Source of the DNA: Rhodococcus yunnanensis NBRC 103083
Lineage (GTDB): Bacteria; Actinomycetota; Actinomycetes; Mycobacteriales; Mycobacteriaceae
DNA length: 64,000 nucleotides
Direction of reading: 5' to 3'
Assembly: GCF_001895005.1 (NCBI RefSeq)
Contig: NZ_BCXH01000003.1
Coordinates: forward strand, 1-64,000
This document shows positions 32,721 through 41,413 of the stretch, in pieces. Both the position numbers and the translations under genes were made by a program. The notes beneath the pieces were generated by a model. The model was not told the DNA's origin and ran no database searches. It worked only from the letters and a program-made list of their open reading frames with translations. Within the stretch, counting starts at the first letter, position 1. Every line of letters begins with the position of its first letter.

Positions 32721-33956
32721 GTGGCCATCGATCTGACCTACTCGCCCGACGTTCAGGCTCTGATCGACAAGACACGGTCCTTCGTGCGAGAGGAGGTCCT
32801 GCCGATCGAGGACCGCTTCCTCGGCAACATCGAGGAGGCGGGCGGCGACGAGCTGCGGGTGTCGATGCAGGCCGCAGCCAAGGCTGCAGGTGTGTTCGCA
32901 CCGCATGCGCCCATCGAGTACGGCGGCGCGGGACTGAACATGAGCGACCGGGCGCCGCTGTTCGAGGAGGGCGGCTATTCGCTGTTCGGCCCGACTGCGC
33001 TCAATATCGGAGCTCCCGACGAGGGCAACGTGCACATGCTCGCCCACATCGCGTCGGTGGCCCAGAAGCAGCAGTTCCTCGCGCCGCTCGCGTCCGGTGA
33101 CGTGCGCTCGGCATTCGCGATGACCGAGCCTGCCCCCGGCGCCGGATCGGACCCGTCCGCTTTGACGACAGCAGCGGTGAAGGTCGACGGCGGCTGGAAG
33201 ATCGACGGCCACAAATGGTTCATCACCGGCGCCGACGGCGCAGGCTTCTTCATCATCATGGCCCGCACGTCCGGCAAGCCGGGTGATCGCGGCGGCGCGA
33301 CGATGTTCCTCGCGCCCGCGGACACCGCCGGAATCAAGGTCGGCCGCCACATCGGCACCCTCGACAAGGCGATGATCGGCGGGCACTGCGAGGTCTTCTT
33401 CGACAGCGTCTTCGTCCCCGACGAGAACGTGCTCGGTGCCGTCGACGAGGGATTCTCCTACGCCCAGGTCCGCCTCGGACCCGCACGTATGACGCACGTG
33501 ATGCGCTGGCTCGGTGCCGCGCGGCGCGGCCACGACATTGCCGTCGCGCATGTGGCTCGGCGCGAGGGTTTCGGGTCCACGCTCGGCGATCTCGGTATGA
33601 TTCAGAAGATGGTCGCCGACAACGAGATAGACATCGCGGCGACGCGTGCTCTTCTGGTGCAGGCCTGCTTCGTGCTGGATCAGGGCTCGCATGCGAGCAA
33701 CGAGACATCCATCGCCAAAACCTATGCGGCCGAAGCGATTTTCCGCATCGTCGATCGAAGCATCCAGATGTGCGGCGGACTCGGAGTCTCCGACGACCTT
33801 CCGCTCGCGCGCCTGTCCCGCGAAGTGCGTCCGTTCCGGGTGTACGACGGCCCGTCCGAGGTTCATCGGTGGGCCATCGCCAAGCGTGTCGTCGGCGCCG
33901 CCAAGAAGGCTGCCCGTGACGCTGCTCACGAGGGCGTTCACGAGGGCACGAAATGA
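32721..33956 (+). CDS. acyl-CoA dehydrogenase
   Basis: A 411-residue FAD-dependent acyl-CoA dehydrogenase. Signature regions are FAMTEPAPGAGSDPSALTT, KWFITGADGAGF and the C-terminal QMCGGLGVSDDLPLARLSREVR (region). The last residues form a Lys/Ala/His-rich tail. GTG at 32721 is chosen, because GAGGAGA ends six bases before it; an ATG at 32715 would be too close. Its stop overlaps the phosphotransferase start (ATGA). The set ACAD - phosphotransferase - SDR recurs in actinobacteria and parallels the eukaryotic ACAD10/11 fusion of kinase and dehydrogenase, which handles 4-hydroxyacyl-CoAs. Confidence 0.88.
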   Translation: MAIDLTYSPDVQALIDKTRSFVREEVLPIEDRFLGNIEEAGGDELRVSMQAAAKAAGVFAPHAPIEYGGAGLNMSDRAPLFEEGGYSLFGPTALNIGAPDEGNVHMLAHIASVAQKQQFLAPLASGDVRSAFAMTEPAPGAGSDPSALTTAAVKVDGGWKIDGHKWFITGADGAGFFIIMARTSGKPGDRGGATMFLAPADTAGIKVGRHIGTLDKAMIGGHCEVFFDSVFVPDENVLGAVDEGFSYAQVRLGPARMTHVMRWLGAARRGHDIAVAHVARREGFGSTLGDLGMIQKMVADNEIDIAATRALLVQACFVLDQGSHASNETSIAKTYAAEAIFRIVDRSIQMCGGLGVSDDLPLARLSREVRPFRVYDGPSEVHRWAIAKRVVGAAKKAARDAAHEGVHEGTK

Positions 33957-34975
33957 CCGAACTTCCGGGCATGAACACCCCCGCGCTGGCGCGATTTCTC
34001 ACCGACAGTGGCGTCGAACTGCACGGTGACCTGCGCGTGGAGATGATCAGCGGTGGACGATCGAACCTGACGTTCAAGGCGTTCGACGAGAGATCCGCGT
34101 GGGTCGTTCGTCGGCCGCCGACAAGTGGCCTCACGCCGTCGGCGCACGACATGGCCCGCGAGTGGGCGGTGACGAGTGGCCTTCAGTCCACCGACGTTCC
34201 AGTGGCGACGACCATCGCGTTCGACGCCGAGGGCACGGTACTGGGTGCTCCCACGACGATCGTCGAGTTCGACCCCGGTCGAGTCATCCGAACGCGTGAC
34301 GATCTGGAAAGCCTGTCCGACGCGGACATCGCCGGTAACGCCGAGGAACTGATCCGCGTTCTCGTCCGGTTGCACAGCGTCGACTACGAGGCGGTCGGTC
34401 TCGGAAGTTTCGGTAGGCCGGACGGTTTCGTCGGGCGGCAGGTCAAGACCTGGGCTCGGCAGTGGGAACGCGTCAAGACGCGGGACCTGGCAGATGTCGA
34501 CACTCTCCGAGACAAGCTCGAGAAGGCGATTCCGACGTCATCGGCGTCGGCGATCGTTCATGGCGACTATCGCGTGGACAACGTGATTCTCGATACGAAC
34601 GATCCGAGTTCGGTTGCTGCAGTGGTGGACTGGGAGATGTCTACGTTGGGTGATCCGCTGACCGACGTCGCGCTGATGTGCGTGTATCGCCAGCCGATAT
34701 TCGACGACGTTCTCGGTGTCCCTGCCGCATGGACCAGTGACCGTTATCCGTCGGCCGAGACCCTCGCCGAGATGTACAGCCGCGAATCGGGGATCGAGCT
34801 CTCGCACTGGGACTTCTACATTGCGTTGGCGAACTTCAAGCTCGGTGTCATCGGCGAAGGCATCACGCATCGTGCTCTGGCAGGGTCCGATTCGGGCTCG
34901 GGCGCCGCGCGTGCCGCCGAGGCCACGCACGAGTTCATGGCAGCAGGGTTACGGGCAATGGAAGGAAAGCGATGA
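33953..34975 (+). CDS. phosphotransferase family protein (ACAD10/11 kinase-like)
   Basis: A 340-residue aminoglycoside-phosphotransferase-fold kinase. The Brenner motif is VHGDYRVDNVIL with the catalytic Asp, and the metal-binding DWEMSTLGDPLTDVA follows. The N-terminal glycine-rich loop is SGGRSNLTFKA. It overlaps both neighbours by ATGA. Homologues fused to or next to acyl-CoA dehydrogenases phosphorylate hydroxyacyl-CoAs so that phosphate can be eliminated during fatty-acid breakdown. That role, rather than antibiotic resistance, is favoured by this context. Confidence 0.87.
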   Translation: MTELPGMNTPALARFLTDSGVELHGDLRVEMISGGRSNLTFKAFDERSAWVVRRPPTSGLTPSAHDMAREWAVTSGLQSTDVPVATTIAFDAEGTVLGAPTTIVEFDPGRVIRTRDDLESLSDADIAGNAEELIRVLVRLHSVDYEAVGLGSFGRPDGFVGRQVKTWARQWERVKTRDLADVDTLRDKLEKAIPTSSASAIVHGDYRVDNVILDTNDPSSVAAVVDWEMSTLGDPLTDVALMCVYRQPIFDDVLGVPAAWTSDRYPSAETLAEMYSRESGIELSHWDFYIALANFKLGVIGEGITHRALAGSDSGSGAARAAEATHEFMAAGLRAMEGKR

Positions 34976-35703
34976 GATCTGCACTCGTCACCGGCGGTTC
35001 ACGCGGTATCGGCCTCGGAATCGCCACGCGTCTTGCCGAACTGGGGTATGGACTGACGATCACCGCACGAGATCCGGAGACGCTGAACGCCGTCGCGCGG
35101 GAGCTGTCGGCGGCCGGATCGCCTCAGGTCGCCGCGGTCGCAGTCGATCTCGCCGACCGGGATGCCGCGGACACGATCGTTGCCGCGCACGGCGAGCAGT
35201 TCGGGTCAATGGACGCACTGGTACTCAATGCCGGTGTGGGAACGGCAGGTTCCATCGCCGACTATCCCATGCGCCGATTCGACAAGACGCTCGACGTCAA
35301 CTTCCGCGCCCCGTTTCAGATATTGCAGAACTCGATTCCGCTGCTCCGCCTGGTCGCCGAGGCCGATCCCGCACGCGGTGCGAAGGTGATCGCACTTGCG
35401 TCGTTGGCCGGGGTCTACTCGGAGTCCGGGCTCGCCGTCTACGGTGCCACCAAGGCCGCGATGCTCTCGCTCGTCGACACCCTCAACGCCGAGGAGAGTG
35501 CAGGCGGCATCACCGGCACCTCCATCGCACCCGGCTATGTCGACACCGACATGAGCGACTGGACGAAGGACAAGATTCCGGCCGAGTCGATGATCCGCGT
35601 CGGCGACATCGTCGAACTTGCCACCAGCATTCTGAAACTGTCCTCGCGCGCTGTCGTTCCCAGCATCGTCGTCACCAGGGCCGGGGCGGGCCTGGGGGCT
35701 TGA
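34972..35703 (+). CDS. SDR family oxidoreductase
   Basis: A 243-residue classical short-chain dehydrogenase. The cofactor motif TGGSRGIGLGIA is at residues 7-18, the NAG motif is in VLNAGVGTAG, and the catalytic Tyr-x-x-x-Lys is YGATKAA near 153-159. It overlaps the phosphotransferase stop by ATGA and is the last gene of the three-gene operon, before a long hairpin. It probably oxidises or reduces a hydroxyacyl intermediate in the same pathway. The substrate is not identified. Confidence 0.88.
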   Translation: MRSALVTGGSRGIGLGIATRLAELGYGLTITARDPETLNAVARELSAAGSPQVAAVAVDLADRDAADTIVAAHGEQFGSMDALVLNAGVGTAGSIADYPMRRFDKTLDVNFRAPFQILQNSIPLLRLVAEADPARGAKVIALASLAGVYSESGLAVYGATKAAMLSLVDTLNAEESAGGITGTSIAPGYVDTDMSDWTKDKIPAESMIRVGDIVELATSILKLSSRAVVPSIVVTRAGAGLGA

Positions 35704-35709
35704 GTATCG

Positions 35710-35766
35710 ATCGCTTGAATGGTGCATTCATACGCTCAGATCGTATGAAAGCACCATTCAAGCGAT
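35710..35766. terminator. very long bidirectional hairpin terminator
   Basis: A 25-bp stem (35710-35734 with 35742-35766) broken only by one A-A mismatch at 35726/35750, with the 7-base loop CTCAGAT. Arms begin ATCGCTTGAATGGTGC and end with TTCATACG. It sits between convergent genes (SDR plus, oxidoreductase minus) and has AT-rich patches unlike the surrounding DNA. Confidence 0.8.
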
Positions 35767-35803
35767 GCGGGAGTGGGCGGGTACGGGCGGCGCAGGACGG
35801 CGA

Positions 35804-36676
35804 TCACCACTCCGCGATGGCCGGGATCACCCGCTTCCCGAGGACCTCGAGGGGCGTGATGGTCGCAACCTCGGGCACCCAACCGTGGACGTGGGAGACG
35901 CCGAGCTTCGACAGACCTTCCAGTTGTCCGAGGATCTCGTCGACATTCGCTCCGTCCGCGCCGGGGGCGAGCGGGAACATGACGGTCTTCTCGATGGCGT
36001 CGTAGTCGGTGCCGAGGTCGTCGCAGTGACGCTTCAAAACCTCCAGTTTGTGCGCCACCTCGGGTCCGCCGAACACGTTGCACGCTTGGGCGTACTGCGC
36101 CACGAGACGCAACGTCTTCTTTTCGCCTCCACCACCGATGAGGATCGGTGGGTGCGGACGCCGCAACGGTTGCGGGACGTTCATCGTGCGCCCGAGTCGA
36201 TAGTGGGTGCCCTCGAACGGCCCGTCGTTGTCGCTCCACATCTGCAGGACGATCTGCAGCGTCTCTTCCAGACGTTCGAACCGCTCTGCCGTCGGCGGGA
36301 AGTGCAACCCGAGTCCGACGCTTTCGTCCTCGTTCCACGCTGCCCCGATGCCGAGGTACGCGCGCCCCTTGGACAGGACGTCGAGTGTCGTGACGGCCTT
36401 CGCGAGCAGGCCGGGCTCACGGTAGACCGTTGCGGTGACCCAGGCCAGCAGGTCGACCTTCTTCGTGACCGCAGCCAGATAACCGAGCGTCGTGTACGCC
36501 TCCAGCATGTCGGTGTCGACCGGCCCCACGGGTGCGATCTGCCAGAGGTGATCCATGACGCTGATCTTCGCGAATCCGACGTCCTCGGCAGTGACGGCGA
36601 TGCGGGCCAGGTCGTCGGCGAGGGCGCTCGGCCCGTCGGGGAAGGTGAAGTCGGCGATGTGCAGTCCAAGTTCCAT
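35804..36676 (-). CDS. LLM-class F420-dependent oxidoreductase
   Basis: A 290-residue luciferase-like TIM-barrel protein. The N-terminus MELGLHIADFTFPDGPSALA, the KISVMDHLWQ segment, and GRAYLGIGAAWNEDES (cofactor phosphate region) are characteristic of the F420-dependent branch found in mycobacteria and rhodococci. The late PILIGGGGEKKTLRL motif is also present. The ATG at 36676 is directly before the first strand; upstream extension looks non-coding. It should use deazaflavin F420 for hydride transfer. The substrate is unknown. Convergent with the SDR gene, with a shared hairpin. Confidence 0.85.
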   Translation of the reverse strand: MELGLHIADFTFPDGPSALADDLARIAVTAEDVGFAKISVMDHLWQIAPVGPVDTDMLEAYTTLGYLAAVTKKVDLLAWVTATVYREPGLLAKAVTTLDVLSKGRAYLGIGAAWNEDESVGLGLHFPPTAERFERLEETLQIVLQMWSDNDGPFEGTHYRLGRTMNVPQPLRRPHPPILIGGGGEKKTLRLVAQYAQACNVFGGPEVAHKLEVLKRHCDDLGTDYDAIEKTVMFPLAPGADGANVDEILGQLEGLSKLGVSHVHGWVPEVATITPLEVLGKRVIPAIAEW

Positions 36677-36848
36677 GGCCTCAACGGTAGGCACTTCGGC
36701 GCCGGCTACCCAGGGATTGCTGGTACTACCTTCGGCGCGTGCAGGTGACGTAGCGTGTGTATTCGAAGAACACGCCGGTGCGAGCGCATCTTTGTGCAAC
36801 ACTCCCGTGGGGCGCGGTCGTCGGAGCCGCCTGTCGGGTGGGGGTTCG

Positions 36849-37829
36849 ATGATCCAGTGGCGTCGACTGATGGTGATCTGCTCAGTTCTCGTCGTGGGGA
36901 GCTCTGCGGCGATCGGGACGGCGCGAGCGCAGCCGGAAACGGCCACCCTCGAGCGCATCGAGGTCGCGAGCGACACTGCGACGAAGATTGTCGTCTACTC
37001 GCCCAGTATGGATCGCACCATCGATGTCCAGGTGCTGACGCCTGCGGTGAAGAAGGGCCCGCGGCCGTCGCTGTACATGCTGAGCGGAATCGGCGAGGAG
37101 GACCCGTCGAACAGTATGTGGCTTCGAAAGGGCCGAGCCGCGGAGTTCTTCGCGGACAAGGATGTCAACGTCGTCCTGCCGTTGGCCGGCCCGGGTAGCT
37201 TCTACGCGGACTGGCAGCGTGATGACCCCACGCTGGGACGCTATCGGTGGGAAACCTTTCTGACGCAGGAGCTCCCGCCGCTGATCGACGCCGAGTTCGA
37301 CGGCAACGGACGCAACGGTGTCGCGGGTCTGTCGATGGGAGCGCAGTCCGCGATGATGTTGGCGTCGAGGAATCCGGCGTTGTATTCGGCCGTCGCTGCG
37401 TACAGCGGTTGTTTCGTGGCGGCAGATGCGCTCGGGCAATCGAGCATGCGGGCGATCGTCTCGGCGTTCGGCGGCGATGCGAACAACATGTTCGGTGGAC
37501 CGTTGGACCCGGACTGGGCGGCGCACGACGTACTCGCTCGGGCGGAAAGCCTGCGCGACAAGGCGATCTATGTCTCGGTCGGAAGCGGATTGCCGGGGCC
37601 GCACGAGAACTTCGAGACCGCCGAGGACTGGAACATCGTAGTGGTCGGTGGCGCAATCGAGGTCGGATCGAACTACTGCACGCACAGCCTCGACGACCGA
37701 CTGCGTCAGTTGTCGATCCCGGCGACATTCGACTTCGGTAGCGTCGGTACACATTCCTGGGCATACTGGGTCGATCAGTTGCCGAAGAGCTGGCCTACTC
37801 TCGCCGCAGGGCTGGGGCTCGGGCAGTGA
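36849..37829 (+). CDS. secreted esterase, antigen 85 / mycolyltransferase-like
   Basis: A 326-residue exported alpha/beta hydrolase. The signal peptide RLMVICSVLVVGSSAAIG ends near ARAQPE. The nucleophile motif is GLSMGAQSAM. A PLAGPGSFYADWQ segment and a late GTHSWAYWVDQLPKSW match the mycolyltransferase (Ag85) family, including the final His. Such enzymes transfer mycolates to arabinogalactan or trehalose, which fits a mycolic-acid cell wall. The ATG at 36849 is preceded by GGTGGGGG. Its 3' end overlaps the convergent MocR gene by 35 bases. Mycolyl transfer is inferred; a plain esterase is possible. Confidence 0.83.
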   Translation: MIQWRRLMVICSVLVVGSSAAIGTARAQPETATLERIEVASDTATKIVVYSPSMDRTIDVQVLTPAVKKGPRPSLYMLSGIGEEDPSNSMWLRKGRAAEFFADKDVNVVLPLAGPGSFYADWQRDDPTLGRYRWETFLTQELPPLIDAEFDGNGRNGVAGLSMGAQSAMMLASRNPALYSAVAAYSGCFVAADALGQSSMRAIVSAFGGDANNMFGGPLDPDWAAHDVLARAESLRDKAIYVSVGSGLPGPHENFETAEDWNIVVVGGAIEVGSNYCTHSLDDRLRQLSIPATFDFGSVGTHSWAYWVDQLPKSWPTLAAGLGLGQ

Positions 37830-39207
37830 GCACCGACATCAGCGCGTCGACCGCCTGAGAATACGAGCGGTCGCTCGGAGCCGCGAATCCGACGACGATG
37901 CCGTCTCGGACGGGCCCCACCGCCGCGGGATGACGGAACATCGACAGCCCTTCCAGCGCGATCCCGGCGTCACCCGCTGCACGGAGAACGGAGCGCTCCG
38001 AGCCGTCGGGCAGCGTCAGAACCGCCTGCAGCCCAGCGGAAATGCCCAGCGTTCCGATATGCGGCACCCGGCCACGCACGGCCGCCGCAAGCACATCGCG
38101 TCGTGCGCGGTACTTGTTTCGCATCGCGCGAACGTGCCGGTCGTAGGCACCGGAGGTGATCATCTCCGCAAGCGTCAACTGATCGATCACGCCGACGGTC
38201 GATTCACGCACGCCCTTTGCCGCGAGAATCGGATCGAGCCATCGCTCGGGTACCGCCATCCATCCGACTCTGATTCCGGGTGACAGGCTCTTCGATACCG
38301 ATCCGACGTACAGCACGCAGTCCGGGTCGAGGCTCTGCATCGCCCCGACGGGAAGACGGTCGTACCGGAACTCACCGTCGTAGTCGTCCTCGACGACGAG
38401 ACCGCTTCTCTCCCGAGCCCACTCGACGGCGGCGATCCGGCGCTTCGGATCGAGGGAGACGCCGGTCGGAAACTGATGGCTGGGGGTGAGAACGACGGTC
38501 CGAGCATCGAGCTCGCTGAGTGACTGTGTGATGCAGCCGTTGTCGTCGACCGGGACCGCGAGAGTCGGACCCGACTTCTCGAAGATCGTTCGATGAAACG
38601 GCAGCCCGTGCGATTCGAGGGCGAAGGGGCCCGCGATGCCCGATTCGGCCAGGATCGTCGCCGCCTGCCAGAATCCCGAGCACACCACGATGCGGCGGGC
38701 GTCGGTCCTGACCCCACGCGTCCGAGCCAGGTAGTCGGCGAGCGCCCGCCGTAACTCGATGCGGCCGTGCGGATCTCCTGGCCCGAATGCATCGGACGGA
38801 GCCCGATCGACCGCGCGTCGGACAGCCGACAGCCAGGCCGATCGAGGGAAGGTCGAGGCGTCCGGGCGGCCGGGGCGGAAGTCGAATCGGGGACGCATCT
38901 GCGGCGGCACGACCGATCGGCTCGCCACTGCGCCCGCCCCACCCCGATGCGCGACGCGTGTTCCCGATCCCTGACGAGCCTCCAACCACCCCTCGGAAAC
39001 CAGCTCGGCGTACGTCTCGGCGACGGTGTTGCGGGCGATTCCGAGATCGTGTGCGAGTGCGCGATACGACGGGAGTCGTGTTCCTGGGTTCAGCCGGCCG
39101 GACCGAACGGCGTTCCGCAGAGCCGCACCGAGCGCTGCCTTTCGGGAACCACCGGCAGCAAGATCGACGTGAAGATCGAACCCGGAATTGACCTTCGATT
39201 CAGCCAC
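37795..39207 (-). CDS. MocR/PdxR-type regulator (GntR-aminotransferase fusion)
   Basis: A 470-residue fusion protein. N-terminal GntR winged helix (~20-90) contains LPSYRALAHDLGIARNTVAE and EGWLEARQGSGT. The C-terminal part is a class I aminotransferase domain with the PLP-binding Lys in GSVSKSLSPGIRVGW. These regulators bind PLP-linked ligands rather than catalyse. It is divergent from the AhpD-like gene with only 47 bases between them, so it probably controls that gene and itself. Its end overlaps the Ag85-like gene on the other strand by 35 bases. Confidence 0.88.
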   Translation of the reverse strand: MAESKVNSGFDLHVDLAAGGSRKAALGAALRNAVRSGRLNPGTRLPSYRALAHDLGIARNTVAETYAELVSEGWLEARQGSGTRVAHRGGAGAVASRSVVPPQMRPRFDFRPGRPDASTFPRSAWLSAVRRAVDRAPSDAFGPGDPHGRIELRRALADYLARTRGVRTDARRIVVCSGFWQAATILAESGIAGPFALESHGLPFHRTIFEKSGPTLAVPVDDNGCITQSLSELDARTVVLTPSHQFPTGVSLDPKRRIAAVEWARERSGLVVEDDYDGEFRYDRLPVGAMQSLDPDCVLYVGSVSKSLSPGIRVGWMAVPERWLDPILAAKGVRESTVGVIDQLTLAEMITSGAYDRHVRAMRNKYRARRDVLAAAVRGRVPHIGTLGISAGLQAVLTLPDGSERSVLRAAGDAGIALEGLSMFRHPAAVGPVRDGIVVGFAAPSDRSYSQAVDALMSVLTARAPALRRE

Positions 39208-39254
39208 GGAATTGAACCTTACTCATGGTCACCTGAGCTCGTAACGTCTTAGGC

Positions 39255-39710
39255 ATGACATCACGAATCAACTTCGCATCTGCTTCCCCGGCCGCGCGCA
39301 AGGCTCTCGTCGCGCTCGATGTGGCTAGCAGAGAAGGTATCGACCCTGCACTCGCCGAGCTGATCAAGATCCGCGCCTCCCAGCTCAACGGGTGCGCGTT
39401 CTGCCTGCACATGCACACCACGGACGCGCGCAAGGCGGGCGAGAGCGAAGAGCGGTTGGCCCTCGTGTCGGTCTGGCGAGACGCCACGAACTTCTTCGAC
39501 GACAAGGAGCAGGCCGTTCTGGCGTTGACCGAGCAGGTCACTCTCGTCTCCGAGGGCGGTGTGTCCGACGACGTGTACGCCCGGGTGGCTGAGCACTTCG
39601 ACGAGCACGAGATCGGTCAATTGCTCGCCCAGATCTTCACGATCAACGCCTGGAACCGCATCGGGGTCTCGACGCACCTGGTTCCCGGCGTGAACAACGC
39701 AACCCGGTGA
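39255..39710 (+). CDS. carboxymuconolactone decarboxylase / AhpD-like protein
   Basis: A 151-residue AhpD-fold protein. The redox motif is CAFCLHMHTTDAR, with Cys-x-x-Cys and the following His as in alkylhydroperoxidase D. The rest is helical (VLALTEQVTLVSEGG). It probably relays electrons to peroxide, or has a related thiol activity. It lies divergent from the MocR-type regulator. True 4-carboxymuconolactone decarboxylase activity is unlikely because of the CxxC and lack of protocatechuate genes nearby. Confidence 0.85.
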   Translation: MTSRINFASASPAARKALVALDVASREGIDPALAELIKIRASQLNGCAFCLHMHTTDARKAGESEERLALVSVWRDATNFFDDKEQAVLALTEQVTLVSEGGVSDDVYARVAEHFDEHEIGQLLAQIFTINAWNRIGVSTHLVPGVNNATR

Positions 39711-39723
39711 CCGAAGGGGAGAG

Positions 39724-40740
39724 TTACTGAACGGACCATCCACCGTCCGACGGCAGGATCGCCCCGTTGACGTTCACGCCGTCGTCGCTCAGCAGGAACG
39801 TGATGGACGCGGCGATCTGATCCGCAGCTGCGATGGACGGAATGGTGGCGAGTAGAGGGCCCGTGCGTGTGCGACCGAACTCGGACAGCTCGGGCATGGG
39901 CATTCCGGTGGACACGCCGCCGGGAGCTACGGCGTTGGTGCGAATTCCGCTGGCGCCGTACATGAATGCACAGCTACGCGTGATACCGACGACGGCGTGC
40001 TTCGAGGCGGTGTACGCGATACCCGCGGCCGATCCACGCAGGGCGGCCTCGGAGGCGACGTTGACGATCGAACCTCTGCGGGCTTCGATCATCGTGGGCA
40101 CGACGGCTCGAATCAGTTTGACCACCGCGTCGACGTTGACGGCGAACACGCGGGACCAGCCGACGTCGGTCACCTCGTGAGCGGGCGAGAAATCGTCGTT
40201 GATTCCGGCGACGTTGGCCAGGCCAGTGACGGGCTGGTCGGTGGCGTCGACGGCGCGAGCAATGCCCGCTTCCGTGGTCAGATCAGCGGTGACGGTGATG
40301 ATCTTGCCCGGGGCGCCCTCGCCCGCCGCAGCGAGTGAGGCCAGCCCGTCCGCCGACAGGTCGACGGCCACGACGGTTCCGCCTTCGGCTGCGATTCGTG
40401 TTGCCGTTGCGCGCCCGATTCCGGACGCAGCCCCGGTCACGATGACGCAGTGTCCGTCGAAGCGTTGTGCCGATTGCCGCGGACGACGTTCTTCGGTCGC
40501 CGCGGTCGGTGGCTCGATTCCGTCGTTGGCTGCGAGAACGAGTGACCGGACCATCTCGGCAGTGAGTGCACCGCCGCTGAGGTCCACGAGCTGCTGCAGC
40601 GGCATCGTTCGCGCCGGTGCGAGCATCTCGGCGTCCGCCCCCCACTGTGCTATCTGTTCACGCAGTACGGCACCGCCGCGTGGATGGTCGAGCCACGTTC
40701 CGATGGTGTCCGCTGCGGTGATAGGCGCAATTTCAGTCAT
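39724..40740 (-). CDS. SDR oxidoreductase with N-terminal helical extension
   Basis: A 338-residue protein. Residues ~100-338 form a classical SDR: TGAASGIGRATA, NVAGINDDF in place of the usual NAG, and the catalytic YTASKHA. Residues 1-95 are an extra helical region (PLQQLVDLSGGALTAEMVRSLV) not found in ordinary SDRs; this may be a small docking or dimer domain. The ATG at 40740 follows AGGAGA. It lies downstream of a TetR gene on the same strand with a palindrome between them. It probably acts on an alcohol or ketone controlled by that TetR. Substrate unknown. Confidence 0.82.
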   Translation of the reverse strand: MTEIAPITAADTIGTWLDHPRGGAVLREQIAQWGADAEMLAPARTMPLQQLVDLSGGALTAEMVRSLVLAANDGIEPPTAATEERRPRQSAQRFDGHCVIVTGAASGIGRATATRIAAEGGTVVAVDLSADGLASLAAAGEGAPGKIITVTADLTTEAGIARAVDATDQPVTGLANVAGINDDFSPAHEVTDVGWSRVFAVNVDAVVKLIRAVVPTMIEARRGSIVNVASEAALRGSAAGIAYTASKHAVVGITRSCAFMYGASGIRTNAVAPGGVSTGMPMPELSEFGRTRTGPLLATIPSIAAADQIAASITFLLSDDGVNVNGAILPSDGGWSVQ

Positions 40741-40762
40741 GAACTGTCTCCTGTGTCGGTTT

Positions 40763-40777
40763 GTCAACTAAGTTGAC
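40763..40777. promoter_or_regulatory. TetR operator candidate upstream of SDR
   Basis: GTCAACT-A-AGTTGAC is a perfect 7+1+7 palindrome 22 bases before the SDR start codon, just before its ribosome-binding site. It matches the class of TetR/KstR-like actinobacterial operators. The adjacent TetR protein (40853-41413) is the likely binder. Confidence 0.6.
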
Positions 40778-40852
40778 CGGGACGAAGGGTACGCCCACTC
40801 GGTGTATCCGACGGCAGAACTGCAGGAATTTCTCGGCGCGACTCGGGGGCTG

Positions 40853-41413
40853 TCAGCGAGGGGTCAGTGCCTGCTGAAGCAGCGGTCCGTAGACGGCATG
40901 CAACTCGGCGGGACTCGAGTCCCGGATGACGGCGTCTTCGACGACCCACATCGAGTAGAGCAGACCGGCCAGAACCGAACCCGCTGTGCGGGCGCGCAGG
41001 TCGGCGACCCCGAGATCCATGGTCGTCGCCAGGCGCTCTCGGACGGGCGCCACGAACAGATCCTCGTGAACCGATCGCAGCTTGTCGGCGATCGCGCTCA
41101 CCGAACTTCCGCGCACGAGCGCCAGGTAGACAACCCGTACCGACTGATCGGTACTCGTGACGTAATCGACCAACGTGGCGCCGAGTCGCTCGACGGGAAC
41201 GTCGAGCTGAGGCTCGGCATTCAGGGGTACCGTCATGGTCTCGAGAAACAGCAGCTCTTTGCTCTCGAAATGGCGGATGACCAATGCCGGGTCGGCCGAG
41301 GCCAGGGCGGCGATATCGCGTACCGATGTTGCGGCATAACCGTGTTCGCCGAACAATCGGCGTGCGGCGACAGCGATGGCCTCGCGCGTTTCCGAGCCTG
41401 ATCGACGCACCAT
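40853..41413 (-). CDS. TetR/AcrR family regulator
   Basis: A 186-residue TetR protein. The helix-turn-helix reads TSVRDIAALASADPALVIRHFESKELLF (region ~30-57). The C-terminal ligand domain is helical and of the TetR_C_17-like kind. The ATG at 41413 (MVRRSGSETRE) is chosen; a frame to 41464 adds an Arg-rich leader. It probably represses the SDR gene 112 bases downstream through the palindrome at 40763-40777. It is also divergent from the second E1alpha gene, but no site for it is evident there. Confidence 0.87.
   Translation of the reverse strand: MVRRSGSETREAIAVAARRLFGEHGYAATSVRDIAALASADPALVIRHFESKELLFLETMTVPLNAEPQLDVPVERLGATLVDYVTSTDQSVRVVYLALVRGSSVSAIADKLRSVHEDLFVAPVRERLATTMDLGVADLRARTAGSVLAGLLYSMWVVEDAVIRDSSPAELHAVYGPLLQQALTPR

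Noticed and set aside
32028..33941. 637-residue open frame on the minus strand opposite the NUDIX and acyl-CoA dehydrogenase genes
   Set aside because: It has no family motif, is rich in His/Arg/Asp as expected from the reverse reading of a GC-rich gene, and runs across two real plus-strand genes with full signatures.
33953..34975. Antibiotic-resistance (aminoglycoside) phosphotransferase
   Set aside because: The fold is the same, but the operon with acyl-CoA dehydrogenase and SDR fits the ACAD10/11-type metabolic kinase.
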